A stretch of DNA of 64,000 bases from Microplitis mediator (Eukaryota; Arthropoda; Insecta; Hymenoptera; Braconidae), in contig NC_079979.1 of the NCBI RefSeq assembly GCF_029852145.1, forward strand, positions 19,293,901 through 19,357,900, written 5' to 3'. The position numbers and the translations under genes were made by a program. Shown in pieces: positions 22,397 through 34,020 of the stretch. Under the pieces are notes generated by a model. It had not been told where the DNA came from, did not search any database, and saw only the letters and a program-made list of their open reading frames with translations. Positions within the stretch are counted from its first letter, which is position 1, and every line of letters starts with the position of its first letter.

Positions 22397-25072
22397 TGTC
22401 CAACGTCGAGCTGGAAAATCCGGAGAATGCTCCGACAGGTTAGAATTTAAATAATATTTTAGCAAAATTAATTAACATTAAAATAAAATATAAAATTGTT
22501 AGGTCAAGTAGAGATACCAGAAAATGAGCCCGTGATACCGCGATCCCGGTCTTTGTTCTCAAGACTAGAATATGGTGATAAAAATAACCAAATTTATATT
22601 TTTATTTGCTTCAAAGTATGACTAAATTTATCAAGCGATATTTATTTTAAAAATATTTATAGACGAATCACATCTATCAACAACAGATATATGTAGGATT
22701 TGTCATATGGGCGGATTCCCCGCGGTGACAGTGCAACGTCCAATGTGGGAATGGCCCAAGCAAACATCACCATCCACCGTAAGACAAGTTGATAGCCAGA
22801 TATCAACTTTGTCTTCCTACGCGTACCTGGGGCCTTTGATATCAGCCTGCAAGTATGTTGTCAGACAGTAAACAAACACTTATTCTCTCAATAACACTCA
22901 ATATAATAATAATAACAATGATAAATTTAATTCAGATGTCGGGGAACAGTCGGATTAGTTCACGCCGAATGTCTCGAGCGCTGGTTAACTGAGTCAGGGC
23001 ACTCTTGTTGCGAATTATGCGGCTATAAGTACTTAACAAAACGAGTTCCACGTCATGGAATGCTGCAGAGTGTTTGGATTTGGTTCAATACTGTCATTGC
23101 TACGAGACAGGTTTTTCTATCAAAAATTAATCAATCGTCTCGGGGAAAAACGACCCGGGTCAAAAATATAACTTGATTCAGATTTTCTTCACCTTACTTT
23201 CTTTTTAAGTTATCGATTTGCCGACGATTTTCGATAAGATCTCGATTTTTTCAACTTAAATTAAATTTTTTTCAACTTTTTGAACGTTTTTCATCTTAGT
23301 TTCAACTTATTTGTATTTATTGATCTTAGTTTGAACTTATTCGTCTTTACTTCGAGCACGATAGTCATTCACTTTACTTTTGACTTGCTGAACCAAGTCG
23401 AAAAAAAGTTATTTATTCGCTTTACTTTCTCCTTAATATATCAAAATTATTTCACCTTAGTTTTGACTTTTTCGCCTTATAAGTTAAATCGAATAAGTCT
23501 ACCCGGATCAAAAATAAAACTTGATTTAGACTTGGTTTACCAAGTCGAAATTTGGAGCCGTTTTTCATAAGACTAACTCGACTTTTTTTTACGGAGATAT
23601 GAAATACATTGAGTTTTCGCCTTGGTTTAGACTTAACTGGCTTACTTAGTCACGATTTAAGACGAAAAAGTTGAAATCAAGTCGAAATTGACTTGGTTTA
23701 GACTTATTCGACTTAAAATATAAGGTGAAAAAGTCTAAATCAAGTCGAAATTGATTTGATTTAGACTTATTCGACTTAAATTATGAGACGAAAAAGTCAA
23801 AACTACGGTGACATTATTTTTATAAATTAAGGCGAAAGTAAGGCGAATAAATGACTTTTTTTCGACTTGATTCAGCAAGTCAAAAGTAAAATGAATGGCT
23901 ATTATGCTAGAAGTAAAGACGAATAAGTTGAAACTAAGATCAAAAAGTACGAATAAGTTGAAATAAGTCGTAACTAAGATGAAAAAAGTTGAAAAAGTTG
24001 AAAAAAATTTAATTTAAGTCGAAAAGATCGAGATGTTATCGAAAAATCGTCGGCAAATCGATAACTTCAAAAGAAAATAAGGTAAAACGAGCCTGAATGA
24101 AGTTTTATTTTTGACCCGGGTAAAGCAGGTCAATTTCGACTTGACTTTTTCTTCTTAAATCGTGACTAAGTAAGCCAGTTAAGTCTAAACCAAGGCGAAA
24201 ATTCAATGTATTTTATGTCTCCGTAAAAAAAAGTCGAGTTTGTCTTGTGAAAAACGGCTCCGAATTTCGACTTGGTAAACTAAGTCTAAATCAAGTTTTA
24301 TTTTTGATCCGGGGAGACATTTTTTTTGTTTAAAACATTTTTAGTTACAGTTTGTAAAAAATTATGGGACAAATTGATCAGCTTGAACGTGGAGCGAATT
24401 CTAGAATTCGAGTTAAAATTTTTTTTTTTTACAATCGCGATCTATTTGATCCCAGAGTCAGTTTTCTCTAGTTCTCAATTAAATAATTCAGATAAAAATT
24501 TTTTTAACTGAAAATCCTGATGTGATCAACTTCCCCAATTTTGCCTCAGATTACCCTGTAATTAATAGAATAAATAACTAACTGACTAATTTGTCAGCAG
24601 ATGATCCTAGATGTCTTGTATCTTATCGTAACAACTCCGCTGGCACTTTTTTCAATTTACATCTGCGCACTGGCGTTGAAGATGATTTTAAATAGCGGTT
24701 TTTACGAGGTGCCGTGGATGATCGTCGCAATGCTGCCTACATGCTCACTGACGTTAGTTGCTTACTGGAGCTGGATAATAACACTCGGCAGGTACATTAG
24801 CAGGTGACTAAAGTCCTCCATATAATTTAAAATATACAACAGCTTACTCTTAAAATATTTATTCTTCCGCAAATATTTAATTATGAAGACTTCATGGAAG
24901 ACGTTGGCGTAGATTTTGGCGCACTAATTTTGTGGTAAGACTGTTACCTAACGATCCAAGTTCTCCGGACAATGATAATGAACAAGCGGTCGCTGATGCT
25001 CGAAGACAAGAAGAACAAAGAATAATTGAAGAACAAGAAGATCTTGAAGATTTGCTCCAATTGGCATTTTGA
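22396..25072 (+). CDS. Membrane-bound RING-CH (MARCH2/3-like) E3 ubiquitin ligase
   Basis: Six exons: 22396-22438, 22503-22574, 22663-22852, 22936-23110, 24601-24791, 24889-25072. All junctions are GT-AG and in phase, giving 284 residues. RING-CH (C4HC3) ligands are C49, C52, C101, C103, H111, C114, C127 and C130, with W118 at the usual E2-contact position. Two membrane segments follow (about 164-187 and 198-221), then a basic stretch (RLHGRRWRRFWR) and an acidic/Gln tail ending DLLQLAF. MARCH proteins are membrane-anchored ligases that ubiquitinate other membrane proteins in the secretory and endosomal system; one RING-CH plus two TMs fits the MARCH2/3 group (about 250 residues). The first cysteine pair is separated from the second by 48 residues, slightly beyond the usual range. 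Intron 4 is swollen by an inverted repeat. AATAAA lies 30 bp past the stop. Exon 5 could begin 3 bases earlier (CAG|CAG). Confidence 0.92.
23137..24317. mobile_element. Large inverted repeat filling MARCH intron 4
   Basis: Ends GTCTCGGGGAAAAACGACCC and CCGGGGAGACATTT are inverted. Two blocks recur inverted in the same order: block 1 (about 23151-23470) matches the reverse of 23820-24122, and block 2 (about 23504-23700) matches the reverse of 24119-24317. The order is therefore A-B-centre-A'-B' rather than a simple hairpin. The interior is made of 'aagtcgaaa' and 'acttattcg' motifs. No transposase is seen. Confidence 0.75.
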
Positions 25073-25101
25073 GGTCACATATTAATTTATGATAAATTAT
25101 T

Positions 25102-25107
25102 TTCAAT
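25102..25107 (+). terminator. Polyadenylation signal of the MARCH gene
   Basis: AATAAA about 30 bp after the stop, the only canonical signal before the repeats that begin at 25177. Confidence 0.55.
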
Positions 25108-25176
25108 AAATTTATTATATATACCGCGTTTAATTTATTTTTATTCTACAGTAAATACATTAAGTACACTGTAAAA

Positions 25177-25938
25177 AATTAGCGGAGTGAACGTGGAGTA
25201 AATCCAGAGTGGATGACTGATTATTTATTTAATCCCTCGGAGTAAATTTCGCTCCGAAGGGGAGTTTATTTTAAAATTCATATTCCGAATTGGAGTGATA
25301 GCGGATTTTATTTAAATTCAAATTCACTCCGACACTCGGAGTTCCGGATTTTTAGAGAAGATCGCTGCGCATATGGAGTAAATGCGGAATTTGTTTTTCC
25401 GGCGGAGTGATTTCGGAGTGATCTTGATTTTTTTAAAATAAAATTTTCCATTCCAATTGCATTTTTTTAAAAGTTACTTTATTACACTGTAAAAAATTAG
25501 CGGAATGAACGTGGAGTAAATCCGGAGTGGATGACTGTTTATTTATTTAATCCCCTCGGAGTAAATTTCGCTCCGAAGAGGAGTTTATTTTGAAATTCAA
25601 ACTCCGAATCGGAGTGAATGCGCATTTTATTTGAATTCAAATTTACTCCGTCACTCAGATTTCCGGATTTTTACAAAAGATCGTTCCGCATACGGAGTAA
25701 ATATGGAGTTTATTTTTCCAGCGGAGTGATTTCGGATTAAATCCGGAGTGATTTAAACTCCGAATCGGAGTGAATGCGGATTTAAATGAAATCCAGATCA
25801 CTCCGAAATCACTCCACTAAAAAAAAACTTCCTATTTACTCCGTAGACGGAATGATTTTTTTCAAACTCCGGAACTCCGAGTGACGGAATGAATTCGAAT
25901 TGAACTAAAATCCGTAATCACTCGGAATTTTTTACAGT
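25177..25938. mobile_element. Two tandem family B MITEs
   Basis: CACTGTAAAAAATTAGCGG starts at 25177 and again at 25485; the second copy ends GGAATTTTTTACAGT at 25938. The first copy lost its right end (AT-rich run at 25440-25484). Interiors are GGAGTGAA / CACTCCG alternations. Confidence 0.8.
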
Positions 25939-26604
25939 ATTATTATTATTATTACTGTAAGCAAACCTATAAATATTAATGGTTTCGTGATTCTGGTGAT
26001 ATAATCTCTGTAGGAATTAAAAAAAAAATGTGTATAAACATAAATATAAATATATAAGATTGTTGAGGCTGTTGAATAGCTAAAGCTTCGTGTCATGATA
26101 GGTTTTGTTGATAGTATGTATAAACTAAAGAACCGATCGTTCTTATGGATATGCCCAGTCACGGAGACGCGGTTGCGGGTGTAACAATCACCGGTCTCGG
26201 TAACATTATCTCTCCTCGTCCTTTACTATTATATATGTATACTAACGTAGTAAAGTTGCGAATCGGTAATGTAGATGTAGGCATAGATGAAGATGAAGAT
26301 GTTGAGTAAGAATAAGAGTAAGAGTAAGAGTAAGAGTATGAGCGGGCATGAGATATTAAACCCCGGAGGAATATCCTGATACCAGCGTAATGCTGAATAA
26401 GGTGTACCTACACCGTGTAATGTACATGGAGAAGCGATGATAGGAAAATAAAATAATAAATAAAAGTAGTGTACGTTTAGTTGTACCACAGAGAGAATTC
26501 AAATTGGCTTTGGTAAGTGAACTCTCTCGTCATGGTACAACGATGATATACGCTTGACAACCGTCCAAGTACTATAACACACGATACTGGGCATTATCGC
26601 GCAT
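25939..26604. other. Intergenic with short tandem repeats
   Basis: 25939-25953 ATT run. 26281-26338 has GAAGAT and AAGAGT hexamer repeats. 26150-26220 is GC-richer with no supported function. Minus-strand frames across the hexamers are spurious. Confidence 0.4.
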
Positions 26605-26683
26605 TAAAATGTAAACTTGCTCATCGCATATAAACTCTGTAACGATCGTAAGGGTTCTCAACTTACCCCTTTTTTATTTAAGC
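26605..26683. repeat. 79 bp direct repeat, copy 1
   Basis: From TAAAATGTAAACTTGCTCAT to TTTTTTATTTAAGC; identical to 27093-27171. Confidence 0.9.
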
Positions 26684-27092
26684 AATAGAAATTTAAAAAC
26701 GTAGGAAAAAATTTTTAGATCTCAGATCTACACGAATCTGCATAGATCCAAATAGATCTATTGCTATGAATGTGGATCTAAAATAAGATTTATAATGATC
26801 TAATTTTTGCATTATTTTGATTCGTAGATCAAGATAAAGAGTCAAATTATCCGGGAAATTTGAAATTTTGAAGAAAAAACAAAATTTCGAGACTTAACAA
26901 AAAATGACGAATTTCAGATCTACATAAATCTGAATCTGCTATATATATTTGTTATATTTTTGAATACTATGGAAAAATTTGTCATTATTAAAATTATCAT
27001 TTTTTGGTTTAATTAAAATGAAAAAAATTGCTATTCATGTGGATCTAAAATAAGAATATTGATCTAATTTTTGCGTTATTTTGATTCCTAGA
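26684..27092. repeat. AGATCTACA-type repeat between the 79 bp duplicates
   Basis: A 409 bp block with one and a half units of the roughly 265 bp repeat that forms the array at 28920-29905 (shared start 'aatagaaatttaaaaacg' and 'tgtggatctaaaataag'). Confidence 0.8.
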
Positions 27093-27171
27093 TAAAATGT
27101 AAACTTGCTCATCGCATATAAACTCTGTAACGATCGTAAGGGTTCTCAACTTACCCCTTTTTTATTTAAGC
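27093..27171. repeat. 79 bp direct repeat, copy 2
   Basis: Exact second copy of 26605-26683, followed by unrelated sequence. Confidence 0.9.
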
Positions 27172-28497
27172 TTGCTTCATATATATATATATATATATAT
27201 ACATATATGAGTATATATATGTGTGCATTGAGAAACTCGTAAAAGAGTAGCTAAGAGCTGACGAAAAATAAAAATAATAATTAATATATTGTAAGAATAA
27301 AAATAAAAATTTAAAACCCGAGAGGATGCGTTACTTAAAGATTTTATTGAGTCGTTATCAAAGATTATATTATATACACTTGTGTGTATTCAGGAAGGAA
27401 TCAATCTTTGCTCGATACTATTTTTGATTTCGCACTTAATATATATCAAAGAATATGTTTTATTGGAGAATTCATTTAAATGGCTGTAATTTTCGACGGT
27501 CGATTGAGAACTTATAGGCTTCATTTTTATTGGAGGTAAAGATTTTTGTTTGTTTTTTAACATGGATTTTTTTTGGTTATTTATGAAGAGAAACTTAAGA
27601 CCGAGCATCTGCAATGCTGTCACGTTTCAGGTTTCTCTTTTACTTCAATCCGTTGTAAACATCTCAATTTGCTTAAGATGTCCTGCACGATGCCTAAAGT
27701 GCATTGACGATAACGCCTAAAACGTATTTTTAGTATCAGTATTAGTATAGTCGGAGGTTAAAATATGTGATATCTCTCACTATAAATATTATATATTTTT
27801 TTTTATTTTATTTATTTAAAATACTACCAATTATTTCAAGGTAAAGTTTATATCGGCTTCTGAAATTTATCGTCAATGATAAAATTATCTTTTTCCCACT
27901 CATATATTTTATATTTTTATTCTTCAATTTTTTAACATTAATCCCAATAAAATTCATCTATTTAATGTAGGCAATTTATTTTCATTCACTTATAGATGCA
28001 CTTTAATTAAAATAAAAAATTTTTTTCAAGTTGTCCATAATGGAACAGTTATAAAATCCCTCGGATATCTCTCTGATTTCCAATACAATTTGAATATCTA
28101 TTAGATATATATTTAATTTAATCATTTCCATGCAAATTTTTTTCTAATTTATACTGAAATTTATTTGGAATAAAAAAATAAATTTTTCAATTAAAAAAAA
28201 AAAATTATAAATCGCGTCTTAGCTGTGATTTTTTGATGGACTCGTGCCAAGTACTACTTAAATTTGAAACAGTAATTATTTATACTGACGCAAGTGTACA
28301 TAGAAAATAATTGAATATAAATAAAAAAAAATTTTAATAAATAAATAAAAAATATTTTTTATGGGGCCGCTTAAATGAAAATCTTGTAAAAAATCAGAAT
28401 ATCGAGTTTTAAATGATATTTCTGTTGTGGAAAAGGTGTAAAAAAATTGATAGAGGAAGAAAAAAAATAAACTTCCTCTGTGACAATGAGAATCATT
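27172..28497. other. Intergenic
   Basis: TA microsatellite at 27179-27208. Minus frame 27390-27623 follows an acceptor-like GCATTGCAG but has no recognisable domain and is not called. The rest is AT-rich with poly-A and poly-T runs. Confidence 0.4.
28461..28468 (-). terminator. Pol III T-run terminator of tRNA-His
   Basis: A8 on the plus strand is T8 on the minus strand, downstream of the tRNA. Confidence 0.6.
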
Positions 28498-28568
28498 GCT
28501 GTGACCAGGATTCGAACCTGGGTTGCTACGGCCACAACGTAGAGTCCTAACCGCTGGACGATCACAGC
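28498..28568 (-). tRNA. tRNA-His (anticodon GTG)
   Basis: 71 nt on the minus strand with all four arms: acceptor GCTGTGA/TCACAGC (seven perfect pairs), D-arm GTCC-AGCGGTTA-GGAC, anticodon arm CTACG-TTGTGGC-CGTAG with anticodon GTG, and T-arm CCAGG-TTCGAAT-CCTGG. No encoded CCA and no encoded G-1; the extra 5' G of histidine tRNA is added after transcription. A T8 run on the minus strand about 30 nt past the 3' end (near 28461-28468) is the likely pol III terminator. The perfect stems argue for a functional gene rather than a SINE head. Confidence 0.95.
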
Positions 28569-28919
28569 TGATGGAAGTTATGGAAACCGGATCATTTTAT
28601 TTTGTTGATACTTTTACTCCCTACTCTAGATGTTCTATCAACCGTAACGACATGAGATAAATCAATACTGTTAGTAAGACTGTAACTTAAGTATAAATCT
28701 TTTTAATAAGTTGATATTAAATGACAGAAATTTTTGCTTTAGAATAGTTTTTTGAGGATATTTTGTGTCAAATATTTATACTAGATAATTTAATGATAAG
28801 AAACATTGTATTTCATGAAACATAAATATTTTTGTATATCTAATGCTTATCTGCATTAAAACTTGAGATAAATATTTATAATACAAACAATGAGGGTACA
28901 AGATCGTAATTTTTATTTA

Positions 28920-29905
28920 TAATACCGGGAAAAAATAATTTTGATCTACGGAGACCTAAATCTTGGGTCTAATTTTATCATTATAGATTTATGTAGATCA
29001 AAATTTATCAAGGCAAATTATCAAATTTTAGATTTCAATAGAAATTTAAAAACGTAGGAAAAAATTTTTAGATCTCAGATCTACACGAATCTGCATAGAT
29101 CCAAATAGATCTCTTGATAATCATGTGGATCTAAAATAAGATTTATATTGATTTAATTTTTGCATTATTTTGATTCCTAGATCAAGATAAAGAGACAAAT
29201 TATCCGGGAAATTCAAAATTTTGACGAAAAAACAAAATTTCGAGACCTTATAAAAAATTAAAAATTTCAGATCTGCATAAATCTGAATCTCTTATATATT
29301 TGTTATATTTTTGAATCCTATGGAAAAATTTGTCATTATTAAAATTATCATTTTTTGGTTTAATTAAAATGAAAAAAATTGATATTCATGTGGATCTAAA
29401 ATAAGAATATTGATCTAATTTTTGTATTATTTTGATTCCTAGATCAAAAATAAAGAGCCAAATTATCCGGGAAATTCAAAATTTTGACGAAAAAACAAAA
29501 TTTCGAGACCTCATAAAAAATTGAAAATTCCAGATCTACATAAATCTGAATTTTTTATATATATTTGTTATATATTTGAATACGATGAAAAAATTCGTCA
29601 TTATTAAAATTATCAGTTTTTGGTTTAATTAAAATGAAAAAAATTGATATTCATGTGGATCTAAAATAAGATTTATATTGATCTAACTTTTGCATTATTT
29701 TGATTCCTAGATCAAAAATAAAGAGTCAAATTATCCGGGAAATTCAAAATTTTGACGAAAAAACAAAATTTCGAGACCTTATAAAAAATTAAAAATTTCA
29801 GATCAACATAAATGTGAATTTCTTATATATATTTGTCATATTTTTGAATACTATGGAAAAATTTGTTATTATTAAAATTATGATTTTTTGTTTTAATTAA
29901 GCGAG
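28920..29905. repeat. Array of about 265 bp AGATCTACA repeats
   Basis: The landmark TCATGTGGATCTAAAATAAG recurs near 29121, 29386 and 29651, a period of 265 bp. Units carry CAAAATTTCGAGACC and AAATTATCCGGGAAATTC. The leading part (28920-29040) has a diverged, inverted-looking version of the motif (TTTATGTAGATCAAAATT). The same family occurs at 26684-27092. Confidence 0.85.
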
Positions 29906-31235
29906 ATCTGAACTTTCTTCTCTATCACACTCAAGTCAACAAACGGAACCATCCTTGTTGCACTTGCGCAGTAAATGGAAACTTTGTCCACGTTTTTCTC
30001 TTAATCAAATGAATAATTTTCAAAAATCAAAACGTAGACTGATAGTTTATAGAGTAATGCATCGAGCCTCGTTCTTAGTTTTGCGTTTAGAGGTTTAGTT
30101 TGAGAAAAGCTTTACAAAAATTACTATAAACCCTCCTTAAAATAAAAAAAAAAAATTTTTTTTATAATTTCGTTGATTGGAAAACAATAAAAATAGATCA
30201 AGATTATTCACTGAATTAAAATAGTAATATTAGTTCCAGCGGATGTTTCTTCCTTCATTTCCTTCAATTAGAAAATTAGCATTTAAGTAGTAATGACGTG
30301 AATTCCGTAAGTTATTTTGAAATAATAATAAACATTAAGAAGTTTGAATAAAAATTAAATTAATATAATAATTAAACGAGATTCTTCGCAGTTCAATTAT
30401 TTGTTAATTAAATAAACTATAATAAATTTAAAACTTGAATGTATTAATTAGCTAACTATATAATTAATTAATTAATTAATTAATTAACTAATTAAATACG
30501 GTTTAAAGAAATAATTGGAGGCTAAAAAAATCTATTTATTTATTTCGTCTGGACAGAATCTCGTTCGTTGAACTAAAAATCTGGAATATCTTGTTCACGC
30601 TTATGTTTTAAAATTTATAACATCTCTCAAGCTTCCGGATATTATTAGATCCCTTTATTTAAGTGTCAAATTAAATAACAAATAAAAATAGAAATTCATG
30701 TAAACATTTTACTTATTTTTATATCAAGTTATAAATAAATTTATTTAAAAAATTATATTTTTTTATTTTATTAAATTATTCCTACATTTTTTTTTTTTTT
30801 TTTTTTTTTGAGGTGGTAGTTTCTGAATATTCAATGTCAAGGAGGGTTGATTGACTGTGTCAGACTCACGACAGGATAATTATCCAGCTTAAACTCATGT
30901 TACTGTCACGATTGATTTTCCCTGGACGCCCTTCCATATTTACGACAAGACTACCAGAATAATTTACATATTTCCGGGCAAAGCCCTTTTTTTCATCAAT
31001 CCACACTTTACTGACACGTGTTTCAAATCACTCATCGGTTAATTTCTCACACAAAATCGTAAGAAAATTTATTAAATTACATTTCGCCTTTAACCCCATT
31101 AGGGCGACCCTAAAAAACCGACTAATTTTTTTTTTTCGAATTAAAATTTCGCGATTTTCCGCGCTGTCTTAACTTTCAAAAAATCTATAAATCAAAAATT
31201 TCAAAAACCGAATTTTCGAAAAAAAATTATTTTAG
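29906..31235. other. Intergenic
   Basis: AT-rich with a TTAA microsatellite (30461-30495) and a poly-T run (30787-30809). Nothing else supported. Confidence 0.45.
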
Positions 31236-32905
31236 TGCAATTGAATCGTTTATTTGAGAAACCTCATAAGTCAAGAAAACAAAATTTTTCAGGAAACACA
31301 AAAAACATTTTTTTGGAAAAACTTGACGTTCAAATAATAAATTAATAATTGAGTACAATAATGTTAGCGTCTCTGAAAAAAATTCCAACAAGAAAAATTT
31401 AATTTTTTAACTGAAACTACTTAACAAAATTATTTAAAGTTGATAGACTTATGGGGTTTCTCAACCAAACGGAAAAAAAAGTTATTAAATGATTGTTTTT
31501 TTAGATGTTTCCACTCAAATCATTTATTACACTAATAAAATGAAGTATTAAATATGTATTTGAACACTGAGACTCAGAAATTACAAAAAATTATAATTAA
31601 TTTAAACATTTTAATTAGTCATATAACAGTCAACAATAAAACAACATTTTAAATTAATTTCTCAAAAAAGCGCGAATTTTAAATAAAAAAAAAAAAATTA
31701 TTTCTGTAAAACTAAAACTGCGTATGTTTATTTGAGTCATTGACTTATGGGGTTTCTCAATTAAATGAAATTGCTGTCACCCCGTTGATTTTTTTTAACG
31801 CTGATTTGATGCATATTCTGATTGATTTCTATGGAGGGACATCCAAAGAACCCAAAAATGCAAAAAAACCCACCCGAGTCAAAATTAAAACAGTAGTTTG
31901 AGCCTCCAAAGCCTCAGTTCTTTTGATGTTGCACTTGCCGCTGAATATAATATGTTATTTAAGTCCTCGATGTCCTAAAAGTAGCGTATGAAGGAGTAAA
32001 TCACCTTTTTAAAATGGTATTTTAACCCTCCATGGCCTACCATTTATTTTAAAATGCTATTTAAGTCCTCGATGTCCTAAACGAAGCGCATGGAGGACTT
32101 AATCACCTTTTTAAAATGGTATTTTAACCCTCCATGGCCTACCATACTTTTAATCTGTAACTTCGAATGAGCTCAATTCTTTAGCATGATATTATTGTTA
32201 TACATAAAGATATTTCCAACTGATCGTGAGCGTCCGAGTAGCAGTGCGGCAGTGGTTGTGCTTCATATTCGTAAGGTCGTGGTTTCGAATCCCGGCGGCA
32301 GCAGATTATTTTTCAGCAGGTTTTTTCAAATTCTTCGGCAGTTTCCGTTTTCCAGTATAATTCATTGATCATATACTAATAAGTCAAAGGCTCTAATTAT
32401 TCAATTCGAATTTCGAATGACATAGTACTATTCTATTCGAACGCCTACTCATATTAGTTTAGCTATTATTATTAATATTTTAAATTTTGTTATTTTTTAA
32501 CTCATAACAGAACATTTACTGCTAAGAAATTCTTTTTGGAATTTTTAAATTTCAAATTTTTTTCGATCATGGCAGCCATTAGTGGCCCCCTTTTCCCTTC
32601 TGTTTCTTTACCAATTGTACGCGATCCGATGAGAGTCTTACTCGATTTATAAATTTAGGCTCTGGAGGCTTATTTTACCTTTTTAAAAAGATGATTTGAA
32701 CCTAAACTTGGTAAAAGCGGACAAAGTTACCACGTTTAGGTTCAAATTACCTTTTTAATGCATGGATCTTCATATTCTAAAAAGATGATTTGAACCTCCT
32801 TACCCTCATGTAGGATTTGGAGGCTCAAATCACCTTTTTAATTTTGACTCGGGCAATTTCGTAAAAAACATCTTATGGGATTTCTCAAATAAACGATTCA
32901 ATTAC
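31236..32905. mobile_element. Composite inverted-repeat element
   Basis: Outer arms AATCGTTTATTTGAGAAACC (31243) and ATTTCTCAAATAAACGATTC (32879) are inverted; further inverted copies of CTTATGGGGTTTCTCAA lie at 31449 and 31742. Inside, a second TIR pair CCCGAGTCAAAATTAAAA / TTTTAATTTTGACTCGGG spans 31873-32853. That inner part has a 102 bp tandem repeat (31961-32146, unit containing AAGTCCTCGATGTCCTAAA) and a tRNA-like insert. Confidence 0.65.
32229..32303 (+). mobile_element. tRNA-like sequence, SINE head or tRNA relic
   Basis: A box B match GGTTTCGAATCCC is preceded by CAGTGGTTGTGCTTCATATTCGTAAGGTCGTG, resembling the D and anticodon regions of a CAT-anticodon tRNA. Stems do not close properly, so it is not a functional tRNA. 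A tRNA-derived SINE head or decayed tRNA is more likely. It sits inside the composite repeat. Confidence 0.45.
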
Positions 32906-33038
32906 ATTACATAGAATATATAAATGATATATAAATTTAATCATAAAATATAAATTTTTCACACTGAAATTTCAAAATTTTCCGAGTACGATATTTTGGA
33001 TGTTTTCTTTTAATTTTCTTTCGTAACGAAATTTAAAT

Positions 33039-33811
33039 TAGGGGAGGGTGGGGCAGAGCGGCCCCCCTAAGCCAATTATTATTTTTTGTGGCTTTCAATC
33101 ATAAGATCACTTTACTTTTGTCCTATTTCGAACAAATTTATGGACATTTTGCCAAAATTCTGAAAAAAAAATTTTTTTTTTTGTGGGGCAGAGCGGCCCC
33201 CCTCCAAAAAGTGATAAAAAAAATTTTTTTTTTCGTTTTTTTTTTTTTTAAATTGTTTTCATCATTAAGAATGTATTTCTTTCTCTTGACAACTATTTTT
33301 GGTTTTATATTACTCGAAAAAAATTTTTTAAAGCGTAAAAAATCGTTCACTCTCGATTACCTTAATTACTAATTGTTATTTAATAAAAAAAAAAATCAAT
33401 TCTATAATTTTACTTTATTTCAAAAATTTATCAACTAAAAAAAAAAATTTAATTTTTATAAATTTTTAGTGACCAAATTTGCCTCTTACATAGAGAAACG
33501 GTCGAAAAATATGAAAAAATAATTTTTTCGGAAGTATCGGCTGGTCCATTTTGCCCCAGGTGTTATGCATAGGGCTAGAAATGTGGAATTATAATATTTT
33601 TTTTTTAATTTGACGATAAAAATATGAAAAAATCACTTTTTCAAAATTTTGGGCTTGTCCATTTTGCCCCAAATGTCATGCGTAGGGGTAAAAATGCGCA
33701 AACATATCGGATTTATAGTAATTAGTCGAAAAAAAAAAAATTTTTTTTTTGGTCAAAATTTCAGGGGGGCCGCTCTGCCCCATGGGGGCCGCTCTGCCCC
33801 ACCCTCCCCTA
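33039..33811. mobile_element. Family G element with GC-rich TIRs
   Basis: The 28 bp ends starting TAGGGGAGGGTGGGGCAGAG are perfect inverted repeats. A second inverted pair GGGGCAGAGCGGCCCCCC lies just inside (33184 and 33761). The outermost TA may be the target duplication. The interior is AT-rich with no transposase; frames on both strands here are low-complexity. Confidence 0.85.
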
Positions 33812-34020
33812 ATTATTTTATGCACGAAAATATTGAATGTGTGAGGTGTGAAATGTAAAATTAATTAAATTTATATATTTAATATATAAAAAAAAAATAG
33901 AGATCATACAATTGGATCAAATTGAAATTTATTTTATAAATTTTCAATAAATAACTCCCTACGCATTTTCTCCACAGATTTATATATAATATATATATGT
34001 ATGTGTATTCCAAAAATAAT
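33812..34020. other. Spacer, nothing supported
   Basis: AT-rich sequence with short TATA runs. Confidence 0.4.

Noticed and set aside
27390..27623. Minus-strand ORF preceded by an acceptor-like GCATTGCAG
   Set aside because: No domain, Lys/Asn/Ser-rich composition as expected by chance in AT-rich DNA, and no partner exon visible.
32229..32303. Functional tRNA with a CAT anticodon
   Set aside because: The acceptor and T stems do not pair; kept only as a tRNA-like or SINE relic.
33088..33372. Long ORFs on both strands
   Set aside because: Low-complexity Phe/Lys frames inside the family G element.
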